Assembly: GCF_004025535.1 (NCBI RefSeq)
Contig: NZ_QJRG01000047.1
Coordinates: 806,001 to 870,000, forward strand
Origin: Pseudomonas alkylphenolica
GTDB lineage: Bacteria; Pseudomonadota; Gammaproteobacteria; Pseudomonadales; Pseudomonadaceae
Reading direction: 5' to 3'
DNA: 64,000 nucleotides
Of this stretch, positions 8,629-17,093 are shown piece after piece. The notes under the pieces are model-generated. The model searched no databases, was not told where the DNA came from, and was given only the letters and a program-made list of their open reading frames with translations. Position 1 is the stretch's first letter, and every line of letters starts with the position of its first letter. The position numbers and the translations under genes are program-made.

Positions 8629-9807
8629 ATGGCTAGCAATTGCGTCAGCATCGTCGCCGCCGCGCATTCGCGCTTTGGCCGCTTGACCGATGCCACCCTC
8701 GAAGACCTGATTGTCGATGTCACCCGTGCCGCGTTGGCGGATGCTCAGGTGGACGCGTCGGAAATCGACGCGCTGTTTCTCGGCCACTTCAATTCCGGGC
8801 TGGTGCCGGACGGCTTTGCGGCGTCGCTGATGTTGCAGGCCGACCCGGCGCTGCGCTTCAAGCCTGCCACCCGCTGCGAGAATGCCTGTGCCTCGGGCTC
8901 GGCGGCGATTCAGGTGGGGATCAATGCGATCTTGTCCGGCAGCGCGGAGCTGGTGCTGGTGGTGGGCGCAGAGAAGATGACCTCCAATTCCACCGCACAA
9001 GTCACCACGGCCCTGGCCGGGGCGGGCTATCAGCACGACGCGGAAGAAGCCGGGCTGAGTTTCCCGCAGCTGTTCGGGCTGGCGGCGGCGCGCTACGAGC
9101 AGCAGTACCAGAGCCCGTTGTCGGCCATGGCCGCGATTGCCGCAAAGAACCACGCCAATGCCATGAGCAACCCCCTGGCGCAAATGCACAAGGCAATGAG
9201 CTTCGAGCACTGCAACACGGTGTCCGAAAGCAATCCCTACATCGCCAGGCCGCTGCGCTTGACCGACTGTTCGCTGGTCACCGATGGCGCGGCGGCGATT
9301 GTGCTGGCCTCGCCGGCGCGTGCCCGGCAGTTCCGCCGTGAAGTGGCAATCAGGAGCCTGGTGCAGGTCAATGATTTCCTGCCGTTGTCGCAGCGCAACC
9401 TGCTGGCCTTTGAAGGGCCGCAGCGGGCGATTCAATCCGCTTTGGGCAAGGTGCAGGTGACCCTGAACGACCTGGATTTCGCCGAGGTGCACGACTGTTT
9501 CACCATCGCCGAACTGCTGATCTACGAAGCCATGGGCCTTGCCCCGCAGGGGCAGGGCCATCGGGCGCTTGAGGAGGGCATCGTCCAGCACGGCGGCACG
9601 CTGCCGGTGAACCTTTCCGGTGGGCTCAAGGCCAAAGGGCACCCGGTGGGCGCAACGGGCGTATCGATGCATGCCCTGGCGTTCGGGCAACTGACTGGCA
9701 ACCCGATCGGGCTGGCGGCGCCGGATGCCGAGTTCGGGTTGCTGTTCAACATGGGCGGTATGGCGGTGGCCAACTACGCCTCGGTGCTTCAGGCACGGAG
9801 GGCGTGA
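8629..9807 (+). CDS. Thiolase-family protein (acetyl-CoA acetyltransferase / SCP-x type)
   Basis: A 392-residue thiolase of the SCP-x/PaaJ-like branch. The acyl-accepting cysteine is Cys87 in ENACASGSAAIQ. The second-site HDCFTIAE supplies the conserved His, and GLKAKGHPVGATG is the C-terminal catalytic loop. It should cleave or form a beta-ketoacyl-CoA. It overlaps the acyl-CoA ligase gene by a GTGA junction, so the two are translationally coupled: the ligase activates an acid and the thiolase acts on a CoA thioester. Hydratase and dehydrogenase steps are not encoded here and would have to come from elsewhere. Confidence 0.88.
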   Translation: MASNCVSIVAAAHSRFGRLTDATLEDLIVDVTRAALADAQVDASEIDALFLGHFNSGLVPDGFAASLMLQADPALRFKPATRCENACASGSAAIQVGINAILSGSAELVLVVGAEKMTSNSTAQVTTALAGAGYQHDAEEAGLSFPQLFGLAAARYEQQYQSPLSAMAAIAAKNHANAMSNPLAQMHKAMSFEHCNTVSESNPYIARPLRLTDCSLVTDGAAAIVLASPARARQFRREVAIRSLVQVNDFLPLSQRNLLAFEGPQRAIQSALGKVQVTLNDLDFAEVHDCFTIAELLIYEAMGLAPQGQGHRALEEGIVQHGGTLPVNLSGGLKAKGHPVGATGVSMHALAFGQLTGNPIGLAAPDAEFGLLFNMGGMAVANYASVLQARRA

Positions 9808-11345
9808 GTGTGAATATTGCCAATTGGTTGCACAGCGCCGCCCAGCGTTGGCCCGAACGCCCGGCGCTGTTTGAGGGGCAGAAGCAGCTTGCCGATTACC
9901 AGATGTTTGCCGCCAACGTGCGCGGCCTGGCGTATCAGCTGATTCACGAGCACGGGGTAGGGCCAGGCGATCGCGTTGCCCTGTTCATGAAGAACTGCTG
10001 CGAGTACCTGGAACTGATGTACGCCGTGTGGTGGATCGGCGCGGTGACAGTGCCGATCAACTGCAAGCTGCACCGCAGCGAGGCCGGCTGGATCGCCGAC
10101 AACGCCCAGGCGCGGGTGATCTTCACCGACGACGGGCAAGTGTTTGCCCCCGGTGAACTTTCGGACGACTGCCGCGAGCAGGCCGGCCGCGGACGCGTCG
10201 TCGAGCACGTCGGTGCCGCACTGGCAATGCCCTACACCTGCGATGCCGACCGCCTGGCCTGGCTGTTCTACACCTCGGGCACCACCGGGCGCTCGAAAGG
10301 GGTGATGCTCTCGCACGGCAACCTGGTGGCGATGTCGTTGTGTTATCCGCTGGATGTCGATGCCGTCAGCGGCAGCGAGGCGGTGGTGTATGCCGCGCCG
10401 ATGTCCCACGGTGCCGGCTTGTACAACTTCATTCATGTGCGTTGCGGCGCCCGGCATGTGGTGCCGGATTCCCGTGGCTTCAAAGCCGAGGAAGTGTTCG
10501 AGCTCGCCAGCGGGCTCGGTGAGGTTTCATTGTTCGCTGCGCCGACCATGGTCAAGCGCATGGTCGAGCAGGCGCGGCTGACCGGGTACGGCGGGGAAGG
10601 GATCAAGACCATCGTTTACGGTGGCGCACCGATGTACCTGGCGGACCTGCAGGACGCTGTCGCCACCTTCGGCCCGCGGCTGGTGCAGATCTACGGCCAG
10701 GGTGAAAGCCCGATGACCATCAGCGCCTTGCCCCGCGAGGTGATTGCCGATCGCCAGCACCCTGACTGGACGCGTATCGCTTCGTCCGTGGGGCTGGTGC
10801 ATGCCTGCGTGGATGTGCGCATTGTCGACGCCGACCTGCGTCCGCTGGCCGCCGGGCAACCCGGGCAGATCGTGGTGCGCGGCCCAACCGTGATGCACGG
10901 CTACTGGCGCAACCAGGCCGCCAGCCGCGAGACGCTGGTCGATGGCTGGCTGCTGACCGGCGACATCGGCTACTTCGACGCGCACGGCTACCTGACCCTC
11001 ACCGACCGCTGCAAGGACGTGATCATTTCCGGCGGCAGCAACGTGTACCCGCGCGAGGTGGAAGAGGTGCTGGCCTTGCACCCCGACGTATTCGAGGTGT
11101 GTGTGGTGGGTGAAGCCGATGCCGAGTGGGGCGAGTCGGTGGTGGCCTTTGTGGTTGCCCGCGATGAGCGCCTGCTGGATGAGCAGGCACTCACGGCGTG
11201 GTTCACCGCCCGCATGGCCTCGTTCAAGAAACCGAAGAAATACGTGTTTCGCACCGAGTTGCCCAAGAACAGCTACGGCAAGGTGCTCAAGACCGAACTG
11301 CGACACTGGCTCAAGGAGGCCACAAGCACTGCCGCGATCGTGTGA
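9804..11345 (+). CDS. AMP-forming acyl-CoA synthetase (ANL superfamily)
   Basis: A 513-residue adenylate-forming acid:CoA ligase. The P-loop-like A3 motif is YTSGTTGRSKGVMLSH at about residues 155-170. YGQGESP is the A5 region, TGDIGYFDAHGYLTLTDR the A7-A8 hinge, and the lysine of PKNSYGKVLKTEL near the C-terminus is the A10 catalytic lysine. It activates a carboxylic acid to its CoA thioester in the cytoplasm. GTG at 9804 overlaps the thiolase stop; a second GTG at 9810 is better spaced from the upstream GGAG and may be the true start. The substrate, likely imported by the following MFS protein, is unknown. Confidence 0.9.
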   Translation: MSVNIANWLHSAAQRWPERPALFEGQKQLADYQMFAANVRGLAYQLIHEHGVGPGDRVALFMKNCCEYLELMYAVWWIGAVTVPINCKLHRSEAGWIADNAQARVIFTDDGQVFAPGELSDDCREQAGRGRVVEHVGAALAMPYTCDADRLAWLFYTSGTTGRSKGVMLSHGNLVAMSLCYPLDVDAVSGSEAVVYAAPMSHGAGLYNFIHVRCGARHVVPDSRGFKAEEVFELASGLGEVSLFAAPTMVKRMVEQARLTGYGGEGIKTIVYGGAPMYLADLQDAVATFGPRLVQIYGQGESPMTISALPREVIADRQHPDWTRIASSVGLVHACVDVRIVDADLRPLAAGQPGQIVVRGPTVMHGYWRNQAASRETLVDGWLLTGDIGYFDAHGYLTLTDRCKDVIISGGSNVYPREVEEVLALHPDVFEVCVVGEADAEWGESVVAFVVARDERLLDEQALTAWFTARMASFKKPKKYVFRTELPKNSYGKVLKTELRHWLKEATSTAAIV

Positions 11346-11398
11346 AAGGCTCCTTCACACCTGGTTTCCATCAATAAGAACAAGACAGGAATACAGCT

Positions 11399-12739
11399 AT
11401 GGCAACGCAACAGCACAACCCGGCCCGGCAACGGCGGCGCGCCTTTATCGGTGCGACCTCGGGGCACCTTATCGAGTGGTACGACTACGGCGTGTACGGC
11501 TTTCTGGCGGTGTACATCGGCCAGGCGTTTTTCGTTTCCGATGACCCGACCACCAGTCTGCTCAGCAGTTTTGCCGCCTTTGCCTTGAGCTTCTTCATCC
11601 GGCCATTGGGCGGGCTGTTCTTCGGGCCGCTGGCCGACAAGATCGGCCGGCGCAAAACCCTGATCACCGTGCTGGTGATGATGGCGGGCTCCACCTGCCT
11701 GCTGGGCATGCTGCCCACCTATGCCTCCATCGGCATCGCCGCACCGATCCTGCTGGTGCTGATCCGCTGTGTGCAGGGCTTCTCTGCCGGTGGCGAGATC
11801 GGCACCATCACCAGCTTTATTTCCGAGTACGCGGGGCCGGGGCGCCGGGGCTTTTCCACTTGCTGGCTGATGGTTACGGCAGTGTTGGGGTTGGTGCTCG
11901 GTGGTGTGGTCGCCAACGGCATGACCTGGGCACTGGGTGCCGAGCTGATGCAGGACTGGGGTTGGCGCATTCCGTTCCTGGTTGCCGGACCGATGGGGCT
12001 GATCTCCATGTACATCCGCCTCAAGCTGGAAGACAGCCCGGAGTTTCTCGCCCTGCAAAAAGCCGGGGAAACCTCCAAGGCGCCACTGCGCGAAGTGTGG
12101 CAGTGGAAGCGGGCGATCACTTTGGTGTTTTTCATCATCACCCTGCACAGCTCGATCTTCTACCTGGTGCTGACCTTTGCCTCGACCTACATGTCGCGCA
12201 TCCTCAAATTCGACAGTGGTACCACGCTGCTCTACGTATTCATTGCCAGCCTGACGGCAGCGTTCGTCATGCCGTTTGGCGGCATGTTCACCGACCGTTA
12301 CGGGCGCAAGCCGTTCCTGATGGTGGTAGGCGTGCTGGCGACGCTGGCGATGTACTGGTTCTTCAAGGCCGCCCCCACGGCCACGCCGGGCTCGTTCTTC
12401 TTCCCGCTGATGGCGGTGGCGATCCTGTTCGGGCTGTATGCGTCGTCCACCTACGCGACCATGAGCGAACTGCTGCCGACGCGGATTCGCTCCACAGGGA
12501 TCGCGGTGGCGTACAACATTCCGGTGGCGGTGTTTGGCGGTAGTGCGCCGTTGATTTCGACCTGGCTGATACAGCAGACCGGGGATATCTCTTCGCCCTG
12601 GTACTTCTATATCGGTACCGGCGTGGTGTCGCTGATTGCCCTGGTGGTGTTGCGCAAGGAGGACTTTGTTGCCTGCCACAGTGCTACCGAGCCGCAGCCG
12701 GCACCGGTGGATTTGAAACTGGCGGGTAACGTGTTGTAG
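11399..12739 (+). CDS. MFS metabolite:H+ symporter (MHS family)
   Basis: A 446-residue, 12-helix inner-membrane symporter related to KgtP/ShiA. The MHS signature is seen as GHLIEWYDYGVYGFLAVYIG at the first helix. The MFS loop is LFFGPLADKIGRRKT, and the second-half loop GGMFTDRYGRKP. It lies 53 bp after the acyl-CoA ligase on the same strand and is probably the uptake system for the acid degraded by the ligase and thiolase. The ribosome-binding site is AGACAGGA about 8 bases before the ATG. Confidence 0.9.
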   Translation: MATQQHNPARQRRRAFIGATSGHLIEWYDYGVYGFLAVYIGQAFFVSDDPTTSLLSSFAAFALSFFIRPLGGLFFGPLADKIGRRKTLITVLVMMAGSTCLLGMLPTYASIGIAAPILLVLIRCVQGFSAGGEIGTITSFISEYAGPGRRGFSTCWLMVTAVLGLVLGGVVANGMTWALGAELMQDWGWRIPFLVAGPMGLISMYIRLKLEDSPEFLALQKAGETSKAPLREVWQWKRAITLVFFIITLHSSIFYLVLTFASTYMSRILKFDSGTTLLYVFIASLTAAFVMPFGGMFTDRYGRKPFLMVVGVLATLAMYWFFKAAPTATPGSFFFPLMAVAILFGLYASSTYATMSELLPTRIRSTGIAVAYNIPVAVFGGSAPLISTWLIQQTGDISSPWYFYIGTGVVSLIALVVLRKEDFVACHSATEPQPAPVDLKLAGNVL

Positions 12740-12744
12740 TAACG

Positions 12745-12790
12745 GCGACCGCTTCGCGCTCGATCGCAGGCTGTCGCCAGCTCCTACAGG
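12745..12790. repeat. REP-type palindromic element
   Basis: The sequence GATCGCAGGCTGTCGCCAGC followed by TCCTACAGG matches the Pseudomonas REP pattern of a short stem and a conserved CTCCTACAGG tail. It follows the MFS stop closely and may act as an mRNA-stabilising or terminating hairpin for the thiolase operon. Confidence 0.55.
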
Positions 12791-12894
12791 TAGGCGCTGG
12801 CGAAGCCTGCGCTGCAGCCCGTTAAGTGGCGCGTGAACTTTTCAATCTGCAGCCGTCTACATTGGAGGGAATTCCCTTTTCCGAGAGAGCGGAC

Positions 12895-13359
12895 ATGTTC
12901 AAATCAAAAGCATTGATTTCAGCGCTGACCAGTATTGCGTTGGTTGTAACCTCCGCTGCGGCTTTGGCTGATCCGGGCAATGGCAAAGGGCAGGGCAACG
13001 ACAAAGGTAAGGCACAGCATGTTCAAGATCACGGCAACCCGGGTGGTGGCAAGGATAAAGGCGCCGATCACAAGGACTGGAGTCACGGTCCGACCGTTGA
13101 TCGAGGCAGCGTGCACTCGACGCTAAGCCGTTATCACAGCTATTGGAACCCGGGGCCTGCGCTTCCTCCTGGCATCCAGAAGAACCTCGCACGTGGCAAA
13201 CCGCTTCCCCCCGGTATCGCGAAAAAGCTCGACGGGCGACTGGTGGGGCATCTGCCACACTACGAAGGCTATGAGTGGCAGCAGGCCGGAACCGATCTGA
13301 TTCTGGTGGCGATTGCCACGGGCATCATCTACGAAGTACTCAGTGGTGCACTGGACTAG
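12895..13359 (+). CDS. CigR-like (RcnB-type) secreted/periplasmic protein
   Basis: A 154-residue exported protein resembling the CigR family annotated as 'anti-virulence regulator'. The signal peptide is at residues 1-26 (MFKSKALISALTSIALVVTS, ending ALA). A Gly/Lys/Asp/His-rich low-complexity linker (GNGKGQGNDKGKAQ ... GGGKDKGADHKDW) comes next. The duplicated PPGI.K.L.RG.PLPPGIAKKL motif follows, and finally a C-terminal hydrophobic helix (TDLILVAIATGIIYEVL). The ATG at 12895 gives the signal peptide; the ORF from 12826 adds an unrelated extension. The role in Pseudomonas is unknown. The His/Asp-rich linker could bind metal. Confidence 0.75.
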   Translation: MFKSKALISALTSIALVVTSAAALADPGNGKGQGNDKGKAQHVQDHGNPGGGKDKGADHKDWSHGPTVDRGSVHSTLSRYHSYWNPGPALPPGIQKNLARGKPLPPGIAKKLDGRLVGHLPHYEGYEWQQAGTDLILVAIATGIIYEVLSGALD

Positions 13360-13392
13360 ATCGCGACCGGCAGCGGCCAGCACATTCGTCCA

Positions 13393-13638
13393 TTAGTGCC
13401 AGCTGCCTGACCGGCTTTGCTGGCAGGGCGTGGTGATCTTTGCATAGACCTTACGCTGAGCCAGGCACGCTCTGACATGGTTGCTGCTGTCCAGCATGAG
13501 TATTTCAGCCACGTCCTCTGGCATGGCGTTGTTGGACGCTACGGCGCCACGAACGATCTCGGACACATGCGTTGCCAGCTGGCGAAGCTCACTTGAGGGC
13601 GTGTCAGGTGAGCTGGCCCTTCTGAAGTCTCTGTGCAT
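13393..13638 (-). CDS. Small hypothetical protein, 81 aa
   Basis: An 81-residue soluble ORF with no recognised domain; the middle (AVASNNAMPEDVAEILMLDS) looks like a short amphipathic helix. Its ATG lies nine bases after the stop of the GNAT gene on the same strand, so it could be co-transcribed, but the ribosome-binding site is weak. It may be a real small protein or a chance frame. Confidence 0.3.
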   Translation of the reverse strand: MHRDFRRASSPDTPSSELRQLATHVSEIVRGAVASNNAMPEDVAEILMLDSSNHVRACLAQRKVYAKITTPCQQSRSGSWH

Positions 13639-13647
13639 TCAGAGCAC

Positions 13648-14175
13648 TCAGTTGCTCAGTAATTTCGAGAGTCGAGCCTTTGAGGCCTCGACCGACTCCT
13701 GAAGAATTTCGAAGTATTTGTAGGTTGGGTCTTCGCCAACTTCGATAGCACCCATCTTTTCGTGAAAAGAAACGACTTTGTCATTGCCTTTCATGACTTC
13801 GAAGTGCGACTTTTTGAAGTTCAAGTGTTTGAAACCAAACTCGTACACCAAAAACGCACTTTCAATGGCGGAATACTTGGTCTTGTCTTCATTCAGGATC
13901 CAGCTTCCCCAGGAAAAGGAGTCTTCTCTCAGGTCGTAAATCCTGACGGTGCCGCAGGGAGTACCGTCCAGTTTCTCGATAATGAAATAGAACTGCTTGC
14001 CAGCTTTTTCATCTTCTTTGTAAGTTCTGATCCAGCGCCGCTGCGCTTCGATGTCATCACCTACAGAGGACAGGTATTTATTGTATTTCTCATCGGTTCT
14101 GAGGCCGACGACAAATGCGGCATCATCTTCTGTTATCAGTCGGATGCCGATGGTTTTGGAGGCTAGCTTAATCAA
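13648..14175 (-). CDS. GNAT-family N-acetyltransferase
   Basis: A 175-residue GNAT acetyltransferase of the RimJ/RimL type, also resembling PseH-like enzymes that acetylate amino-sugars. It starts with IRLITEDDAAFVVGLRTDEKYNKYLS, the usual N-terminal strand-helix. A central beta-bulge region (WGSWILNEDKTKYSAIES) precedes the acetyl-CoA-binding helix, and the C-terminal strand reads NDKVVSFHEKMGAIEVGEDP. The apparent start is TTG at 14175, with no ATG near the N-terminus. The base composition is clearly more AT-rich than its neighbours, and codons such as AAA, TTT and ATA are frequent, which suggests acquired DNA. The substrate is unknown; the SGNH remnant nearby suggests a surface sugar. Confidence 0.8.
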   Translation of the reverse strand: MIKLASKTIGIRLITEDDAAFVVGLRTDEKYNKYLSSVGDDIEAQRRWIRTYKEDEKAGKQFYFIIEKLDGTPCGTVRIYDLREDSFSWGSWILNEDKTKYSAIESAFLVYEFGFKHLNFKKSHFEVMKGNDKVVSFHEKMGAIEVGEDPTYKYFEILQESVEASKARLSKLLSN

Positions 14176-14286
14176 ACCCTGGGTTTCCTTGTGTCAGTAT
14201 GACTGACACGAATTCCTGTGATCGGGTCAGCTGGGCGGTCATTATAAGCGTCATGCCGGTCGATCCGCCATGTGCCTAGCCGGTAT

Positions 14287-14342
14287 GCGCAGCTTCACAC
14301 CCGCCTGATCGCGCAAGCGTTCAGGTGGGTGTGAAGCTGCGC
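14287..14342. terminator. Large inverted repeat, probable terminator hairpin
   Basis: Two 22-bp arms (14287-14308 and 14321-14342) are complementary with a single mismatch that is G-U tolerant in RNA, and the loop is 12 nt. The hairpin starts right after the stop of the SGNH remnant (14348, minus strand) and would terminate transcription coming from it. No T-run follows on either strand, so a REP-like role is also possible. Confidence 0.6.
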
Positions 14343-14347
14343 CGTCA

Positions 14348-14848
14348 TTACAGCCCTGAAAGTGGATTGCCGAATTTTTTTAGGTAGGCCTCTCCAAGCT
14401 TTTCGGCACCTACCGCATTCAGGTGCGACCCGTCGTTGCGGAAAATGATCTTCCCGTCCAGGGAAGCCTTGCACTTATCCGCGGCACACAAAACGTCGTT
14501 CGGATCGATCAGGATGACCTCGGGAAATTTCGCCTTGATCTTGTACTCTGGCCGCTCGGCATTTGCCTGAACGGGCTTGTAGGTTTCATCCAGCGAGGCA
14601 TGCCGAAGCTTTTCTTCGCGCATGCGGTTGACCTCGGTTTTGCCGATTTCGGCAAACGGCTGAACCAGAATCACTACTTTGACGCCGGCATCCAGGTAGC
14701 GTTTCACTGTCTGGTATTGGAGTTCTTCAATCTGGTCGTTTACGTCCACCAGGTTGCCCGCGTAACGCAGGTTTTCTGCACCCGGACGAATGCGATGACA
14801 TCGCTTCGTGGCGGCAGCATCGGCTGTCACGGGGCGGCTCATTCCCAT
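14348..14848 (-). pseudogene. Remnant of an SGNH-domain acyltransferase (C-terminal part only)
   Basis: About 140 codons match the C-terminal SGNH-hydrolase-like domain fused to membrane acyltransferase-3 (OafA/YrhL-type O-antigen or exopolysaccharide O-acetylases). Visible parts are the central KRYLDAGVKVVILVQPFAEIG strand, VILIDPNDVLCAADKC, and the catalytic Asp/His block RNDGSHLNAVGAEKLG. The N-terminal membrane domain and the GDS nucleophile block are absent. The first ~25 residues of the open frame do not look like an acyltransferase and there is no ribosome-binding site. It is probably a decayed gene, with the divergent permease promoter now sitting where its 5' part was. Confidence 0.65.
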
Positions 14849-14960
14849 CTACCCCCAGCGGTGTATGTACAGCCGCAATGCCGCGTTGATAGCGTTACCC
14901 CCACGTACTGTTTACGTCACACCGCTTTTCATTAAAAAAACAACAGTGGAGGGGTGCGTT

Positions 14961-16397
14961 ATGAGTAGTTTGAAGTTGAGCCGAAGCCTGGGGTTCTGGG
15001 CGGCCTACTCCACGTCGGTGGGCCTGGTGGTTTCAGGGACGGCCATGGTAGCGCTGGGTAACGGCTACGGGGTTTCCGGGCCGGCCTTCAGTGTCGTGGC
15101 GCTGCTGGCGCTGGTGGTGATCCTGTGCATCGCCATGTCCTATTCCGAGCTGGCCGCGATGCTGCCGGGCGCCGGCATGGTGGGGGAGTACACGCTGCCG
15201 GCACTGGGCAAGCTGCCGGCGCTGTTTGCGGTACTTGCCGGCTACATCGTGCTGGTTGGCACCGACGGCGGCACCAACATGATCATCGGCGGCCAGTCGC
15301 TGGAGCGTTTGACCGGCTGGCCGTGGTACCTGTTTTCGCTGGGCATCCTTGCGGTGCTGGTGGCCATCAACCTGAAGGGGGTGGACCTGTTCGGGCGGGT
15401 GCAAACCACGCTGGCCATCGCCATGATGCTGATGCTGGGACTGGTGGGCGTCTGGGGCTTGTCCGGCTTTCAAACGGCACCGCAACTGGCAGAACAACCG
15501 GCGTTTTCGGTGCTCTCCTGGCAAGACCAGCTCGGCCACCTGAGTCTGGCGATCTGGCTGTTCATCGGCATGGAGTTCGTCGCGCCCCTGGCTGAAGAGG
15601 TCAAGAACCCGGGGCGAACCATTCCCCTGGCAATGATTTTTGGCTGCGCCAGCATCTGGCTGGTCGACCTGCTGTTCGGCTTGAGCATTACCCGCTACCT
15701 GTCGCTGGAAGAGCTGGCCGCTTCGACCATCCCGCATGTCGACGGCGCAGCAGCAATGCTCGGGCAACCAGGCCTGATCCTGATGGGCAGTATTTCGATT
15801 CTGGCGGCGGTGACTACCTGCGACACCTACCTGATCGCAGTGCCGCGCATGCTCTACGGCCTGTCGCGTGAAGGCATGCTGCCGAAGATTTTCTCCTGGC
15901 TGCACCCCACGGCCAGAACACCCTGGTTCAGCATCTTCTTCGTGGTGGCGCTGATCCTCATCGTGTTGCTGTATGCGATGGCCAACCATGCCGACATTGC
16001 CCTGATCACCATGATGATCAGCGTTGCCTGCACCACCTGGCTGATGTCGTACCTGATTGCGCAGGTGAACGTGCTGGTGCTGCGCGCCAGATACCCCAAT
16101 GCCCACCGTCCGTTCAAAACGCCGCTTTACCCGCTGCCGCAACTGGTCGGTATCGCCGCGTGCCTGTACATGATCGGCTCGCTGGTGGCAGACGCCCAGG
16201 TTCTCGGCATCGCCGTGGTGTGCTCGGCGTTGATCCTGGCGTTTGGTGTCATTTACCTGAAGAAGACCGGGCAGGCCCTGTTCCAGCCGGTGCCGCTGGA
16301 AGAAGTGCTGCGCCGCATTGTGCATCGCTCGGAGTCGATCGACGAACCGGCCGAGGGCGTCGAGAGCGCCTTGCTTGCCCAGTTGAAACGCCAGTAA
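14961..16397 (+). CDS. APC-family amino acid/amine permease
   Basis: A 478-residue, about 12-helix transporter of the amino acid-polyamine-organocation superfamily. It begins LKLSRSLGFWAAYSTSVGLV, with the glycine-rich first helix that is typical of APC proteins. A further conserved block is WLFIGMEFVAPLAEEVKNPGRTIP at helix 6. The ATG at 14961 is preferred: GGAGGGG lies about 7 bases upstream, and the longer frame starts inside the remnant region. It heads a plus-strand unit with an unknown protein, an alcohol dehydrogenase and an aldehyde dehydrogenase, so it probably imports an amine, amino alcohol or amino acid that is then oxidised. Confidence 0.9.
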   Translation: MSSLKLSRSLGFWAAYSTSVGLVVSGTAMVALGNGYGVSGPAFSVVALLALVVILCIAMSYSELAAMLPGAGMVGEYTLPALGKLPALFAVLAGYIVLVGTDGGTNMIIGGQSLERLTGWPWYLFSLGILAVLVAINLKGVDLFGRVQTTLAIAMMLMLGLVGVWGLSGFQTAPQLAEQPAFSVLSWQDQLGHLSLAIWLFIGMEFVAPLAEEVKNPGRTIPLAMIFGCASIWLVDLLFGLSITRYLSLEELAASTIPHVDGAAAMLGQPGLILMGSISILAAVTTCDTYLIAVPRMLYGLSREGMLPKIFSWLHPTARTPWFSIFFVVALILIVLLYAMANHADIALITMMISVACTTWLMSYLIAQVNVLVLRARYPNAHRPFKTPLYPLPQLVGIAACLYMIGSLVADAQVLGIAVVCSALILAFGVIYLKKTGQALFQPVPLEEVLRRIVHRSESIDEPAEGVESALLAQLKRQ

Positions 16398-16414
16398 GCC
16401 GACCCGGAGCGCAC

Positions 16415-17002
16415 ATGGATCTCTATTCGATCATCGACCGCCGCGCGCAACAGATGCTGCGCGATACGGTTTCACGCTTTGACGCGTACATCGGGCCCGA
16501 CGCTAACGAGGGTGAGCGCGAGGTGGCGGGCCTGGATCATCGCCTGGCAGCGGATGACCTGGTGCTTGAGCATCGCTTGTCCAGCAAGCTGATTGGCCGC
16601 ATCTACACCTGCCGTTGGCGCTGGAAGGTGGCGGTGGACCTGGGCACCACGTCGACGGTGATCCGCCTGCGTTACCGTGGCTGGAAGCCGTCGAACCGAA
16701 CCGCCGGGTTTGTCGGGCCGGCGCACAGCAGCGCCTTGTGCGAGCAGTTGAACGCCAGTGCGGTACTGCTGCCACTGTGCATGGCCATGGAACTGGGGGA
16801 GTTGAGTATCCATTACCACGCCACCGAGCGCTCCTGCGAAGTGGTGCTGCGCCCCAACTACGGCGACTTCGTGTGGATGCTCATTCCGCCGGTTAAATAC
16901 GGGCGTCAGCCGACCCCCGCAGAGGTGGACAGCACGGTGCTGCTGATTCACGAAATTTCTTTGATTCTCCAGGCCAACGGTGCGTTAGCACTCGCAAGCT
17001 GA
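16415..17002 (+). CDS. Hypothetical protein, 195 aa, in amine/alcohol oxidation unit
   Basis: I do not recognise this soluble protein. It has no signal peptide or membrane helix. Residues about 50-130 are rich in charged strands (EHRLSSKLIGRIYTCRWRWK, VIRLRYRGWKPSNRTAGFVG), and the C-terminal half contains a histidine-containing stretch (ELSIHYHATERS). It starts 17 bp after the permease with GGAG in range, and the zinc alcohol dehydrogenase follows 91 bp later, so it is very likely a functional partner of these genes. It could be an effector-binding or accessory protein for the oxidation pathway. Confidence 0.7.
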   Translation: MDLYSIIDRRAQQMLRDTVSRFDAYIGPDANEGEREVAGLDHRLAADDLVLEHRLSSKLIGRIYTCRWRWKVAVDLGTTSTVIRLRYRGWKPSNRTAGFVGPAHSSALCEQLNASAVLLPLCMAMELGELSIHYHATERSCEVVLRPNYGDFVWMLIPPVKYGRQPTPAEVDSTVLLIHEISLILQANGALALAS

Positions 17003-17093
17003 GCGTTGCAATCAATCGGTCAACCGTGCACAGGCTGTGGCCTGTGCGTGAGGGACCCGTGTTGCCCAAAAATGACTTCATGAGGATGTCGCC

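Noticed and set aside
8608..9690. 360-codon ORF antisense to the thiolase
   Set aside because: Thiolase motifs are all on the plus strand; the antisense protein is Arg/His/Gln-rich without domain features.
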